Assembly (NCBI GenBank): GCA_016235165.1
Contig: JACRLX010000024.1
Coordinates: forward strand, 124,001-188,000
Direction: 5' to 3'
DNA: 64,000 nt
DNA from: Rhodocyclales bacterium
Lineage (GTDB): Bacteria > Pseudomonadota > Gammaproteobacteria > Burkholderiales > Rhodocyclaceae
Shown: positions 19,652 to 28,320 of the stretch, one piece after another
Numbering within the stretch: position 1 is the stretch's first letter
How the letters are laid out: the number at the start of each line of letters is the position of its first letter
The notes under the pieces: generated by a model
Seen by the model: only the letters and a program-made list of their open reading frames with translations
Database searches by the model: none
What the model was told of the DNA's origin: nothing
Position numbers and translations under genes: made by a program

Positions 19652-21368
19652 CGCTTCAAATCTTGAGATTGGGTCCACTGGCGCAAACACCACGTTCACC
19701 GTTCGTGACAGCCTTGGTGCGGAATTGAAATCATTTACGCTGCAAGGCCCGACTCCGTATCAGCTTTCGAGCGGCTTGTTTAGCTTCCAGAGCGGCGGTG
19801 TGCTCAAGGTGGGCGATAACGCGTCGACCACCACCGACGACAGCGCCACGACGGCCTTGACGGGGACGGCGAACGGCGACCTGCTGATCACGGCGGGCGG
19901 TGGGCAGTTGGTCGAGGGGCTGGCGGGGGATGACAGGCTGGGAACCGTGGGCATGGGGGGCGGCGACAGTGCCGGCGGCACGGGTGCCGATACCCTGGAC
20001 GGTGGCGACGGCACTGACTGGTTGAATATCTTTGGTGTCCAGGAAGCGCAGAAATTCACGCTGACGCTCACCGGCAGCACCGACGCCGGATTGGATGTTC
20101 GCGATGGTAGTAATAACCTTGTGGCAAATACCGCGGCCGTCGTGCGCAACATCGAAAACGTTCACGGCTCGGAAGTTGCGGATGTCATCACCGGGGATGC
20201 CAGCAACAACTGGCTGATTGGCGATGCTGGAGCCGATACCTTGTCTGGCGGTGACGGCAACGACACCCTGACCGGCGGCAATGGTGCCGACAATCTTTCC
20301 GGTGGCAATGGAACGGGCGACATGGTCGATTATCGCGGGGACCAAAACTCGAACAGCGATAATCTTGGCGTAGTCGTCAATCTTTCCGCGAATGCCGTTA
20401 CTACCGACTGGCAGGGTGTGACGTTTGGCCCGGTGGCCAGCGGAACGGCGCTCGACGGCTGGGGCAGTACTGACACCCTTAGCGGCTTCGAAAAAATATA
20501 CGGCTCGGACTACAACGACTTCCTGGTCGGCGACACCGGAGCAAATTACATCTACGGTGGCAAGGGCTCCGATCTGATCGGCGCCGGTGGCGGAGGCGAC
20601 ACAGTGGATGGCGGTGCCGTAGGTGCCAATGCCAGCTTTGACTGGCTATCTTACGGACAAGCCGGCGGGGCAATTTCTGTAAATCTCGGTACGCATGCTG
20701 CGTCCGGTATTTCGTCGCTGCAAAACATCGACGGTGTGCTGGGTGGCAGCTTCGACGACACCCTGATCGGCGGTGATTCGACCAACCAGTGGTTCAACGG
20801 CGAGAAGTTCGAATGGTTCGAGGGGCGCGGCGGCAACGACTCGATCGACGGCGGGCGCGGCACCACGGCCGCGATGACCGAGGCCACGCGCGAGTACAAC
20901 TTTGCGCGTTACACCAGTGCCACGGGCAGCGTTACCGTCAATCTGTCGACCGGAACGGCCTCCGATGGTTTGAGTGGAACGGATACCCTGGTCGGCATCA
21001 ACGGCGTCGTCGGTTCGAATCAGGCGGATACCCTGGTCGGCGGCAATGAGGCCTTTGACCTGATCGAACTGTTCGAAGGCCGCGGCGGAAACGACAGCAT
21101 CGATGGTGGTCGTGGCTTCGATATGGTCATGTATCGCGACGCCGCCGGTGCGGTGACGGTGAATCTATCGACCAACAGCGCATCGAGTGCGTCGACGGGC
21201 ACCGATACCTTGTCGAACATTGAAGGGGTGATTGGCTCCGACTACAACGACACCATGATTGGCGGCTCGGCTGCCGAGAATTTCCAGGGCCGCAAGGGCG
21301 CTGATAACATCGATGGTGGCGGCGGCGTGGATCAGGTGGATTACCACGGCGATGAAAACGGCCAATGA
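19203..21368 (+). CDS. RTX protein, second segment
   Basis: Middle open stretch, shifted by +1 relative to the first. RTX-like sense starts right after the junction (WQGVAYNVAASSAQDGWGNT) and continues through a second copy of the N-terminal module motif (TYSTITNGQSINFSLAAGD at about 19570). It runs on through many calcium-binding nonapeptides to VDYHGDENGQ and a TGA at 21366-21368. It has no credible start codon or ribosome site of its own, so it is not an independent gene. Confidence 0.55.
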   Translation, partial: KTAWQGVAYNVAASSAQDGWGNTDTLSNIENIRGSIYNDVLIGDGSGNTITGGNGSDKIDGGAGTDVAVYSGAKATYTVTDQGSGVWTVQGDGGATDTLTNIETLQFSDQSQSLVGGGTVYTYSTITNGQSINFSLAAGDTVNFDTPSVSASNLEIGSTGANTTFTVRDSLGAELKSFTLQGPTPYQLSSGLFSFQSGGVLKVGDNASTTTDDSATTALTGTANGDLLITAGGGQLVEGLAGDDRLGTVGMGGGDSAGGTGADTLDGGDGTDWLNIFGVQEAQKFTLTLTGSTDAGLDVRDGSNNLVANTAAVVRNIENVHGSEVADVITGDASNNWLIGDAGADTLSGGDGNDTLTGGNGADNLSGGNGTGDMVDYRGDQNSNSDNLGVVVNLSANAVTTDWQGVTFGPVASGTALDGWGSTDTLSGFEKIYGSDYNDFLVGDTGANYIYGGKGSDLIGAGGGGDTVDGGAVGANASFDWLSYGQAGGAISVNLGTHAASGISSLQNIDGVLGGSFDDTLIGGDSTNQWFNGEKFEWFEGRGGNDSIDGGRGTTAAMTEATREYNFARYTSATGSVTVNLSTGTASDGLSGTDTLVGINGVVGSNQADTLVGGNEAFDLIELFEGRGGNDSIDGGRGFDMVMYRDAAGAVTVNLSTNSASSASTGTDTLSNIEGVIGSDYNDTMIGGSAAENFQGRKGADNIDGGGGVDQVDYHGDENGQ
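20753..21362 (+). repeat. 610-bp internal repeat, copy B
   Basis: Second copy of the segment at 18601-19210, offset 2,152 bases. The last 141 bases are identical to copy A, with the nearest difference at 21221 (T here, C in copy A). As in copy A, the frame breaks immediately after the shared GATGAAAACGGC. Confidence 0.85.
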
Positions 21369-23352
21369 CAAGATCGACGGCGGCAGCGGTTTCGATTTCG
21401 CCGTCTTCAATGGCCAGAGCGCCACTTACACCATCAATGCGCCCAGCGGCAATGGAACCGTTTCAGGGGCGGATGGCACCGATACACTTTCCGGCATCGA
21501 GCGACTGGTTTTTAACGATGGCATTGTCACGTTGGCCGGCGGGCCGCTCACCCACTCCTATTCGTCGCTTGCGAATGGCGAAATACTCTACTTTGATCCG
21601 GCGACCGACACTCTGAATATCACCGGACTTGGCCCGCTTGATTTTGATATCAGCGAGATCGAAAGCGGACCGCTGGCCGGCACGGGCCTGGAGCTCCGGC
21701 AACAAGACGCGCAACACAACACCGTCAAGACAGTAACCTTGCTGTTCACGGGTGCCGCCGATCCGCTGAATCTTTTCAAGATCTCGAGCACACACATTAC
21801 TTTCCAAAACGGCGTGCTGAAGATCGGGGACGACCTGACCAGTTTCGGCGACGATGTAAGCGTCTTGACGCTCAATGGCGGATCGGGAAATGATCTTCTC
21901 GCCAGTGCCGGTGGCAGCCAGACAGTCAACGGCCTGGCGGGCGACGACCGACTGATCACCATTGAAAAGCAATCCCAGCCGCCCGGGGGATCTGGCACCG
22001 ACACTTTTGACGGTGGCGACGGGAACGACACTTTGGGACTGGACAAATCCCTAACCAGCCAAATCACTCAGTACACGGTAAATCTTTCGACCAACTCGGG
22101 TTCCATCACTACGATCGGCAATGCAAATAATTCGACCTTTACGGTTCTGAATATCGAAAACGTGAATGGATCGGATGCCATTGATAATATCACCGGCAAT
22201 GCTCTTGCGAATCGACTTACCGGTGAATTCGGGAATGACACGCTGAACGGTGGAGCAGGAAACGACACTCTGATTGGCGGGCAGGGCAATGACAGCATGA
22301 CAGGGGGTGAGGGACTCGATGTTGCGATATTTTCCAGCAACAAGTCGGGTTACTCGTTAACCAAGACTGGTGTTGGCCAATACACGGTCACGGACACAAA
22401 CCTTGCCGACGGCAACGACGGGACCGACACGCTGCTCGGAATCGAGCGGCTCCAGTTTGGTGACGGAACGGTCAATCTCGTCAAGAAAGCGGTCAGTGAC
22501 TATAACGGTGACGGCAAGGCGGATTTAGTTTGGCAGCACACGGACGGCACAGTGGGAATTTGGCTACGAGATGGACTGAATACGATCGGTGACAACTATT
22601 TCGGTGTGTCGGCTGGATGGAGTGTCTTTGACAATCAGAGTGACTACAACGGTGATGGTAAGAGTGATTTGGTCTGGAAGAACACAAATGGCATGGTAGG
22701 CGTCTGGCTCATGAACGGGGCGACTGTGACTGGGGTGGAGTATTACGGACCTTACGCGGGTTGGAGTCTTGTTGATGTGAAGGGTGACTACAACGGTGAC
22801 GGGAAGGCAGATTTCCGTTGGCAACACGCGGATGGCACAGTGGGGATTTGGCTACGAGATGGATTGAATACGATCGGTGACAACTATTTCAGTGCGTCGG
22901 CTGGATGGAGTGTCTTTGACAATCAGAGTGACTACAACGGTGATGGTAAGAGTGATTTGGTCTGGAAGAACACAAATGGCACGGTAGGCGTCTGGCTCAT
23001 GAACGGGGCGACTGTGACTGGGGTGGAGTATTACGGACCTTACGCGGGTTGGAGTCTTGTTGATGTGAAGGGTGACTACAACGGTGACGGGAAGGCAGAT
23101 TTCCGTTGGCAACACACGGATGGTACGGTGGGGATTTGGTTACGCGATGGATTGAATACGATCAGTGACAACTATTTCAGTGCGTCGGCTGGATGGAGCG
23201 TGCAGGCTGACGACCGCGATTTCAACGCCGACGGCAAAAGCGACATTCTTTGGAAGAATGTTGATGGAACGGTAGGGGCTTGGCTCATGGATGGTGCGGC
23301 GATCGCTGGACAAAGCTACCACGGCCCGTACGCTGGATGGTCGGTTACCTGA
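21360..23352 (+). CDS. RTX protein, C-terminal segment with FG-GAP-like repeats
   Basis: Last open stretch, again +1 relative to the one before. Sense resumes at NDKIDGGSGFDFAVFNGQ, followed by a third, more divergent module (HSYSSLANGEILYFDP), RTX nonapeptides to about 22340, and then six 48-residue units of the pattern DYNGDGKxDLxWxxxxGxVGxWL. It ends GPYAGWSVT. The acidic DxNxDGxxD loops in these units are expected to bind calcium. A type I secretion signal would lie in the last 60 residues. A terminator follows within 50 bases. Confidence 0.6.
22498..23340 (+). repeat. Near-identical 288-bp tandem repeats (three copies)
   Basis: Copies begin at 22498, 22786 and 23074, exactly 288 bases apart. 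Each encodes 96 residues made of two 48-residue FG-GAP/VCBS-like halves, one with QHTDGTVGIWLRDGLNTI and the other with KNTNGTVGVWLMNGATVT. Copies 1 and 2 differ by only a few bases. The last half-unit (from about 23215) is more divergent, as is common at the edge of a recently expanded array. Confidence 0.88.
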
Positions 23353-23402
23353 TGCCAATTCGGGGCCCTGACTGTTAGAATCTCTCCGGATTTACCTCGA
23401 TT

Positions 23403-23433
23403 ACAAGAGGGGCTTTTGCCCCTCTTGTCGTTT
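23403..23433 (+). terminator. Terminator after the RTX gene
   Basis: ACAAGAGGGGC (23403-23413) pairs with GCCCCTCTTGT (23418-23428) around a TTTT loop, a perfect 11-bp stem, followed by CGTTT. It is placed 50 bases after the RTX stop and about 130 bases before rfbF, so it separates the secretion cargo gene from the glycan cluster. Confidence 0.75.
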
Positions 23434-23560
23434 CCGTCAGTCTGATTCCTCGACCACAACAAATGTCTGCAATTCCCGATATCTCGTTTTTCGCAGCATA
23501 TCGTCCTGCTACCGGCAGCTGTTCGACTTTGCCGCGATCTGGATTCGTGGGGGTGTATCA

Positions 23561-24334
23561 ATGAAGGCGGTGATACTCGCCGGCGGTTTGGGAACCCGTA
23601 TTTCCGAGGAAACTCATCTCAAACCGAAACCGATGATAGAGATCGGCGGCCGGCCCATCCTCTGGCACATCATGAAGATCTACTCCGCCCATGGCGTGAA
23701 TGAGTTCGTGATCTGCTGCGGCTACAAAGGCTATGTGATCAAGGAATATTTCGCCAACTATTTCCTGCACATGTCCGACGTCACCTTCGATATGAGCAGC
23801 AACAGCATGGAAGTGCACCAGAAGAAGGCCGAACCCTGGCGAGTAACCCTCGTGGATACCGGCGACGATACCCTCACCGGCGGGCGCCTGAAGCGGGTGC
23901 GCGACTATGTCCGCGACGACGATGCCTTCTGCTTCACATATGGTGACGGGGTGGCGGATATCGATATCGCCAGCCAGATTGCCTACCATCGCACCCACGG
24001 GAGGATGGCAACGGTTACAGCCGTCCAGCCTCCTGGCCGCTATGGGGCGCTGGTTTGTGATGGCGATGCCGTGTTGGGCTTTCAGGAGAAGCCGCCGGGT
24101 GATGGTGCGTGGATCAATGGGGGCTTTTTCGTTCTCAGCCCCAAGGTCATCGACTACATCGATGGCGACCGCACATCTTGGGAGGCCGGGCCGCTGGAAT
24201 CGATTGCTGGCGAGGGCCAGCTTCGCGCCTACGAGCACCGCGGATTCTGGCAGGCCATGGACACCCTGCGCGACAAGAACCTTCTGGAAGAGCTTTGGGC
24301 GTCCGGAAAGGCGCCATGGAAGTTTTGGGCATGA
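23561..24334 (+). CDS. rfbF: Glucose-1-phosphate cytidylyltransferase
   Basis: Protein of 257 residues, the usual length for RfbF. It has the nucleotidyltransferase signature [16 protein letters not shown] at the N-terminus, the conserved [32 protein letters not shown] (metal-binding Asp around residue 131) and a C-terminal [13 protein letters not shown]. It makes CDP-glucose from CTP and glucose-1-phosphate, the first step of the CDP-linked deoxysugar routes. Its stop overlaps the rfbG start (ATGA), so the two are translationally coupled. It opens the second glycan cluster. Confidence 0.94.
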   Translation: MKAVILAGGLGTRISEETHLKPKPMIEIGGRPILWHIMKIYSAHGVNEFVICCGYKGYVIKEYFANYFLHMSDVTFDMSSNSMEVHQKKAEPWRVTLVDTGDDTLTGGRLKRVRDYVRDDDAFCFTYGDGVADIDIASQIAYHRTHGRMATVTAVQPPGRYGALVCDGDAVLGFQEKPPGDGAWINGGFFVLSPKVIDYIDGDRTSWEAGPLESIAGEGQLRAYEHRGFWQAMDTLRDKNLLEELWASGKAPWKFWA

Positions 24335-25410
24335 TGGCATTCGACGGCGTTTTCCGGTCGCGACGGGTGCTGGTGACCGGGCATACCGGTTTCAAAGGCA
24401 GTTGGCTCGCATTCTGGCTGCGCGAGCTTGGCGCTGTTGTCGGCGGCATCGCCCTCGACCCCACACCCGGCCCCAACCACTGGGCAATGCTGGGCCTGGA
24501 TTGCGACGACCGACGCCTGGATATCCGGAATGCTGCTGCTCTTGAAGCCGCGCTGCGCGACATGCGCCCCGAAGTGGTGTTTCACCTGGCGGCGCAACCC
24601 CTGGTTCGCCGATCCTATCGGGAGCCCATCGAGACCTGGTCCACCAACGTGATGGGCACCGCCAACCTGTTGGAGTCCTGCAGGCGATGTGACAGCGTGC
24701 GTGCGGTGGTTGCCGTGACGACGGACAAGTGCTACGAGAACATGGAATGGCCCTGGGGTTACCGGGAGAACGACCGCCTTGGCGGGCATGATCCCTATAG
24801 CGCCTCGAAGGCGGGTGCCGAACTCGTTATCGAGAGCTATCGCCGCGCTTACTTTGCGGGGAGCGATGCGCCGCTTGTCGCCTCCGCCCGCGCAGGGAAT
24901 GTGATTGGCGGGGGAGATTGGTCGGAGGATCGCCTGATTCCGGACCTGGTCCGTGCCGTCGGAAAGGGGGAGGAGCTTGAAATCAGGTCACCCAATGCGA
25001 CGCGCCCTTGGCAGCACGTACTCGAGTCCTTGAGTGGATATCTGTTACTGGCGGAGCGTTTGATGGCGGGCGAAGCGTCATATGCGGAAGCCTGGAATTT
25101 CGGTCCGGAAACGGAAGGTAACCGCAAGGTTGCCGATGTCCTCGAACGCTTGCGCGAGCAATGGCCTGGATTGCGTTGGCGTGTTTCGGCCGGAAACCAT
25201 CCGCACGAGGCCCAACTGCTTTACCTTGACAGCGCCAAGGCACGCAGCCGACTAGGCTGGCGCCCGGTGTGGGGCCTCGATGAAGGCCTCGCAGCCACGG
25301 CGAGCTGGTATCGCGAATGGCTTGGCTCGGGCCGGGCATGCAGCCTCGAACAGATCGCGGCATATTCTGCTTCGGCGGCGCGGGCCGGCTTGCCGTGGGC
25401 TGGCGCATGA
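24331..25410 (+). CDS. rfbG: CDP-glucose 4,6-dehydratase
   Basis: Protein of 359 residues from ATG 24331, overlapping the rfbF stop by 4 bases with GGAAG about 8 bases upstream; ATG 24334 is an alternative. It is an extended SDR with NAD motif [42 protein letters not shown] (TDKCYEN is typical of RfbG) and the catalytic YSASKAGAE. It converts CDP-glucose to CDP-4-keto-6-deoxyglucose. The product is probably modified by the next two genes, which are linked by the same stop/start overlaps. Confidence 0.94.
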   Translation: MMAFDGVFRSRRVLVTGHTGFKGSWLAFWLRELGAVVGGIALDPTPGPNHWAMLGLDCDDRRLDIRNAAALEAALRDMRPEVVFHLAAQPLVRRSYREPIETWSTNVMGTANLLESCRRCDSVRAVVAVTTDKCYENMEWPWGYRENDRLGGHDPYSASKAGAELVIESYRRAYFAGSDAPLVASARAGNVIGGGDWSEDRLIPDLVRAVGKGEELEIRSPNATRPWQHVLESLSGYLLLAERLMAGEASYAEAWNFGPETEGNRKVADVLERLREQWPGLRWRVSAGNHPHEAQLLYLDSAKARSRLGWRPVWGLDEGLAATASWYREWLGSGRACSLEQIAAYSASAARAGLPWAGA

Positions 25411-25958
25411 ACATCCATGCGACGGCGATCTCCGGTGTTTTGGTCGTCGAGTCGGCGCGGATCGAGGACGAGCGAGGCTCTTTCGGCAGACTATTTTGTA
25501 CACGGGAACTCGAACCCGCCGTTGGCGATCGTCGCATCGTCCAGGTCAATCATTCCCGCACGCGAAGCGTTGGCGCCATTCGCGGTATGCATTTTCAATA
25601 TCCGCCGGTGACCGAGATGAAGCTGGTTCGCTGCCTGCGGGGGCGCGTGTGGGATGTCGCAGTCGATCTTCGCGCCGGATCGCCGACCTTCCTGCGTTGG
25701 CACGCGGAGGAACTCAGCCCCGGCAACTGCCGGATGATGGTTGTTCCCGAAGGCTGCGCACACGGTTTTCAAGTACTGGAGCCCGACAGCGAACTGCTCT
25801 ACCTTCACACAGCGTTCTACACTCCGATCTCCGAAGCGGGCTTGCGTTACGACGATCCGGCATTGTCGGTCCGCTGGCCATTGCCCGTGAGGGATTTGTC
25901 GGCCCGCGATGCATTACACCCCCTAATCACCAAAGACTTTTCCGGGATTCCATTGTGA
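25407..25958 (+). CDS. RmlC-like nucleotide-sugar 3,5-epimerase (probably acts on CDP-4-keto-6-deoxyhexose)
   Basis: Protein of 183 residues from ATG 25407, overlapping the rfbG stop (ATGA). It is a cupin of the dTDP-4-dehydrorhamnose 3,5-epimerase family: IEDERGSFGRLFCTREL near the N-terminus, VNHSRTRSVGAIRGMHFQ with the catalytic-base histidine, and VPEGCAHGFQVLEP. True RmlC uses a dTDP sugar. Its tight placement between CDP-glucose dehydratase and a sugar C-methyltransferase argues that it epimerises the CDP intermediate instead (inference). No rmlA, rmlB or rmlD is seen nearby. Confidence 0.87.
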   Translation: MNIHATAISGVLVVESARIEDERGSFGRLFCTRELEPAVGDRRIVQVNHSRTRSVGAIRGMHFQYPPVTEMKLVRCLRGRVWDVAVDLRAGSPTFLRWHAEELSPGNCRMMVVPEGCAHGFQVLEPDSELLYLHTAFYTPISEAGLRYDDPALSVRWPLPVRDLSARDALHPLITKDFSGIPL

Positions 25959-27181
25959 GCTGTCGACACTGCAAAGCTCCCCTCGAGCATGTTTTCCTTG
26001 ACCTCGGTTTTGCGCCACCTTCGAATGCCTACCTTTGCAAGTCAGATCTGCGAAGGCCGGAAACCTGGTACCCTCTCAAGCTATTCGTTTGCGATAAATG
26101 CTGGCTGGTTCAAACGGAGGACTATGCGCGCGCCGACGAGTTGTTCAACGCCGACTACGCCTACTTTTCGTCCACGTCCACGTCTTGGCTGTTACACGCC
26201 AGAAACTATGTGCAGGCGATGCGTCAGCGTCTTGCCCTCGATGGATCGAGTTTCGTCGTTGAGATTGCCTCGAATGACGGCTACCTGCTGAAGAACTTTG
26301 TTGCCGCCGGAATTCCATGCCTCGGTATCGAACCTACACGCAGCACGGCTGCCGTCGCCATGGCGCAGGGCATACCCGTACTCGAGGCATTTTTTGGCGC
26401 AAAGCTGGCTGGCGAACTGGCGGCAAGGGGTCAGGCCGCGGATCTGGTGCTCGGCAACAATGTCTATGCGCACGTCCCCGACATCAACGACTTTACCGCG
26501 GGTCTCAAGGGGATATTGAAGCCAGGTGGCACCATTACGCTGGAGTTCCCGCACTTGCTCCAGCTCATCCGGAATGTTCAATTCGATACCGTTTACCACG
26601 AGCACTTCTCCTATCTTTCGTTGCAAACCGTATCCCGCATTTTCGAACGTTGCGGGCTGCGGGTCTGGAACGTCGAGGAACTGGCCACGCACGGAGGAAG
26701 CCTGAGGGTTTTTGGTTGCCATGGCGATGATCCGCGTGCCACACAGGAAGCCGTTGGCCGTGTCATCGACGACGAACTTCAGGCCGGTCTGCGCAATCTG
26801 GAAACTTACCGGCGTTTCCAGGCACAGGCCGAGTTGGTCAAGTTGCAGCTCCTCGATTTCCTGGTCGCGGCGAAGCGTGAAGGTCGGAAAGTCGGCGCCT
26901 ATGGTGCGGCGGCTAAGGGCAATACCTTGCTCAATTTTTCTGGCATCCGTTCAGACCTGCTGCCAATGGTCTGCGATGCCGCCCCGTCGAAGCAGGGCAA
27001 ATACCTTCCCGGCAGCCATATTCCGATTTTGCATCCCGAGGCGCTACGTGAGTTTCGGCCCGATCATGTTCTTGTCCTGCCATGGAATATCATCGACGAA
27101 GTATCTGTTCAGCATGCCTATGTCAAGGACTGGGGCGGCAAGTTCGTCACGGCCATTCCCTTGCTGAACATTCTTGCTTGA
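25955..27181 (+). CDS. Nucleotide-sugar C-methyltransferase (TylCIII-like, SAM dependent)
   Basis: Protein of 408 residues from GTG 25955, overlapping the epimerase stop (GTGA). Three parts are visible: an N-terminal zinc-binding domain with CRHCKAP and a later CDKCW, a class I methyltransferase core starting at FVVEIASNDGYLLKNF, and a C-terminal domain with GRKVGAYGAAAKGNTLLNF and VLVLPWNIIDEV. This is the layout of Methyltransf_13/core/Methyltransf_14 proteins such as TylCIII, which methylate C-3 of 4-keto sugars using SAM. The YHEHFSY motif is also typical. The predicted product is a CDP-linked 3-C-methyl-6-deoxyhexose. Confidence 0.9.
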   Translation: MSCRHCKAPLEHVFLDLGFAPPSNAYLCKSDLRRPETWYPLKLFVCDKCWLVQTEDYARADELFNADYAYFSSTSTSWLLHARNYVQAMRQRLALDGSSFVVEIASNDGYLLKNFVAAGIPCLGIEPTRSTAAVAMAQGIPVLEAFFGAKLAGELAARGQAADLVLGNNVYAHVPDINDFTAGLKGILKPGGTITLEFPHLLQLIRNVQFDTVYHEHFSYLSLQTVSRIFERCGLRVWNVEELATHGGSLRVFGCHGDDPRATQEAVGRVIDDELQAGLRNLETYRRFQAQAELVKLQLLDFLVAAKREGRKVGAYGAAAKGNTLLNFSGIRSDLLPMVCDAAPSKQGKYLPGSHIPILHPEALREFRPDHVLVLPWNIIDEVSVQHAYVKDWGGKFVTAIPLLNILA

Positions 27182-27195
27182 CGATTGCGTTGACA

Positions 27196-28320
27196 ATGAC
27201 AACCAAACCCCGAATTCTTTATACCAAGCCTTCAATCACCGAACTAGAGGTTGCGTACGCGACCGACGCGGCGGCCAATGGTTGGGGTGATCGATGCTAC
27301 GAGTACATCGAGCGCTTCGAAGCGGCCTTCAGGATGCACCTTGGCGTGCAGTACGCGATTGCGACGTCGAGTTGTACCGGTGCCCTGCACATGGGCATGG
27401 CGGCGCTGGGGATCGGGCCGGGCGACGAGGTGATACTCGCCGATACCAACTGGATCGCGACGGCGTCGCCAATCGTCCATTTGGGCGCGACGCCCGTCTT
27501 TGTCGATATCCTGCCGGATACATGGTGCCTGGATCCCGCGCTGGTCGAGGCAGCGATAACGCCGCGTACCAAGGCGATTGTCGCGGTTCACCTCTACGGC
27601 AATCTTTGCGAGATGGACCAATTGCTGGACATCGGACGCCGGCATGGAGTTCCCGTGATCGAGGATGCCGCGGAGGCGATCGGCTCCATCTATCATGGCA
27701 AGCGCGCCGGCTCGATGGGGGCATTTGGCGCGTTCTCATTTCATGGCACTAAGACCCTAACGACCGGCGAAGGCGGGATGTTCGTTACGAACGACGCCGA
27801 GTTGTACGAACGCGTGCTTACGCTGAGCAACCATGGACGTGCGCGAGGGCAACGGAAGCAGTTCTGGCCGGATATGGTTGGTTTCAAGTACAAGATGTCG
27901 AATATCCAAGCAGCGATCGGTTGCGCGCAGATGGAGCGGATCGATACCCTATCAAAAAGAAAGCGAGATATCCTATTAGATTATAAGCTCAGGCTCGATA
28001 AACTTAAAGGTGTGTCGATGAATCCTGACTCGCCTGCGAAGGTTAGTGGGGCGTGGATGCCGACAATCGTTTTTGATATGAAAACAAATATAACAAGAGA
28101 AATACTTAAATCTGAATTTGCGAGAAACGGAATTGATGCTCGTGTATTTTTTTGGCCCCTGTCATCACTTCAAATGTTTCAGGCCGTTCCACAGAATGCC
28201 AATGCATGGTCAATTCCGACGCGATCAGTCAACCTTCCTAGTTATCATGATCTTACTTCTGATGACTTGGATCAGGTATCTGAGGTTATTCTTCAACTGC
28301 ATCGGAGATATGTATTGTGA
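27196..28320 (+). CDS. DegT/DnrJ/EryC1-family aminotransferase (perosamine-synthetase-like), mosaic composition
   Basis: Protein of 374 residues from ATG 27196. Landmarks are the TSSCTGALHMGMAALGIG cofactor region, EDAAEAIGS with the PLP-binding Asp and SFHGTKTLTTGEGG with the Schiff-base Lys186. The VEAAITPRTKAIVAVHLYG region is typical for GDP-perosamine synthetase and related enzymes, but the substrate cannot be assigned. The first two thirds are GC-rich like the upstream genes; from about 27950 the sequence becomes clearly AT-rich (AAAAAGAAAGCGAG and onward), so the gene appears to be a recombination product. The stop overlaps the next start (GTGA). Confidence 0.86.
   Translation: MTTKPRILYTKPSITELEVAYATDAAANGWGDRCYEYIERFEAAFRMHLGVQYAIATSSCTGALHMGMAALGIGPGDEVILADTNWIATASPIVHLGATPVFVDILPDTWCLDPALVEAAITPRTKAIVAVHLYGNLCEMDQLLDIGRRHGVPVIEDAAEAIGSIYHGKRAGSMGAFGAFSFHGTKTLTTGEGGMFVTNDAELYERVLTLSNHGRARGQRKQFWPDMVGFKYKMSNIQAAIGCAQMERIDTLSKRKRDILLDYKLRLDKLKGVSMNPDSPAKVSGAWMPTIVFDMKTNITREILKSEFARNGIDARVFFWPLSSLQMFQAVPQNANAWSIPTRSVNLPSYHDLTSDDLDQVSEVILQLHRRYVL

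Larger units (their letters stand above)
17369..23352 (+). pseudogene. Large RTX calcium-binding protein gene with reading frame broken twice (three modules)
   Basis: Coding sense continues from ATG 17369 to the TGA at 23350-23352, but in three successive frames that change after 19210 and after 21362, each needing a +1 shift. Removing one base at each junction would restore a single frame of about 1,993 residues. Three related modules start near 17375, 19563 and 21556, each opening with a segment like YSAITNGQSINF, then nonapeptide RTX repeats (GGDGNDTL, GGNGTDTV) that bind calcium in beta rolls. The last module ends in six 48-residue FG-GAP/VCBS-like units. There is no Sec signal peptide and a type I exporter lies divergently upstream, so it is probably a secreted adhesin or matrix protein. 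The breaks may be real indels or assembly errors. Confidence 0.75.

Noticed and set aside
22498-23340. Regular repeats considered as a CRISPR array
   Set aside because: Repeats are 288 bases long, coding and in frame, with no spacer/repeat structure and no cas genes.
25407-25958. Assignment as rmlC of dTDP-rhamnose synthesis
   Set aside because: No rmlA, rmlB or rmlD is present and the gene is locked by overlaps between CDP-sugar genes, so a CDP substrate is more likely.
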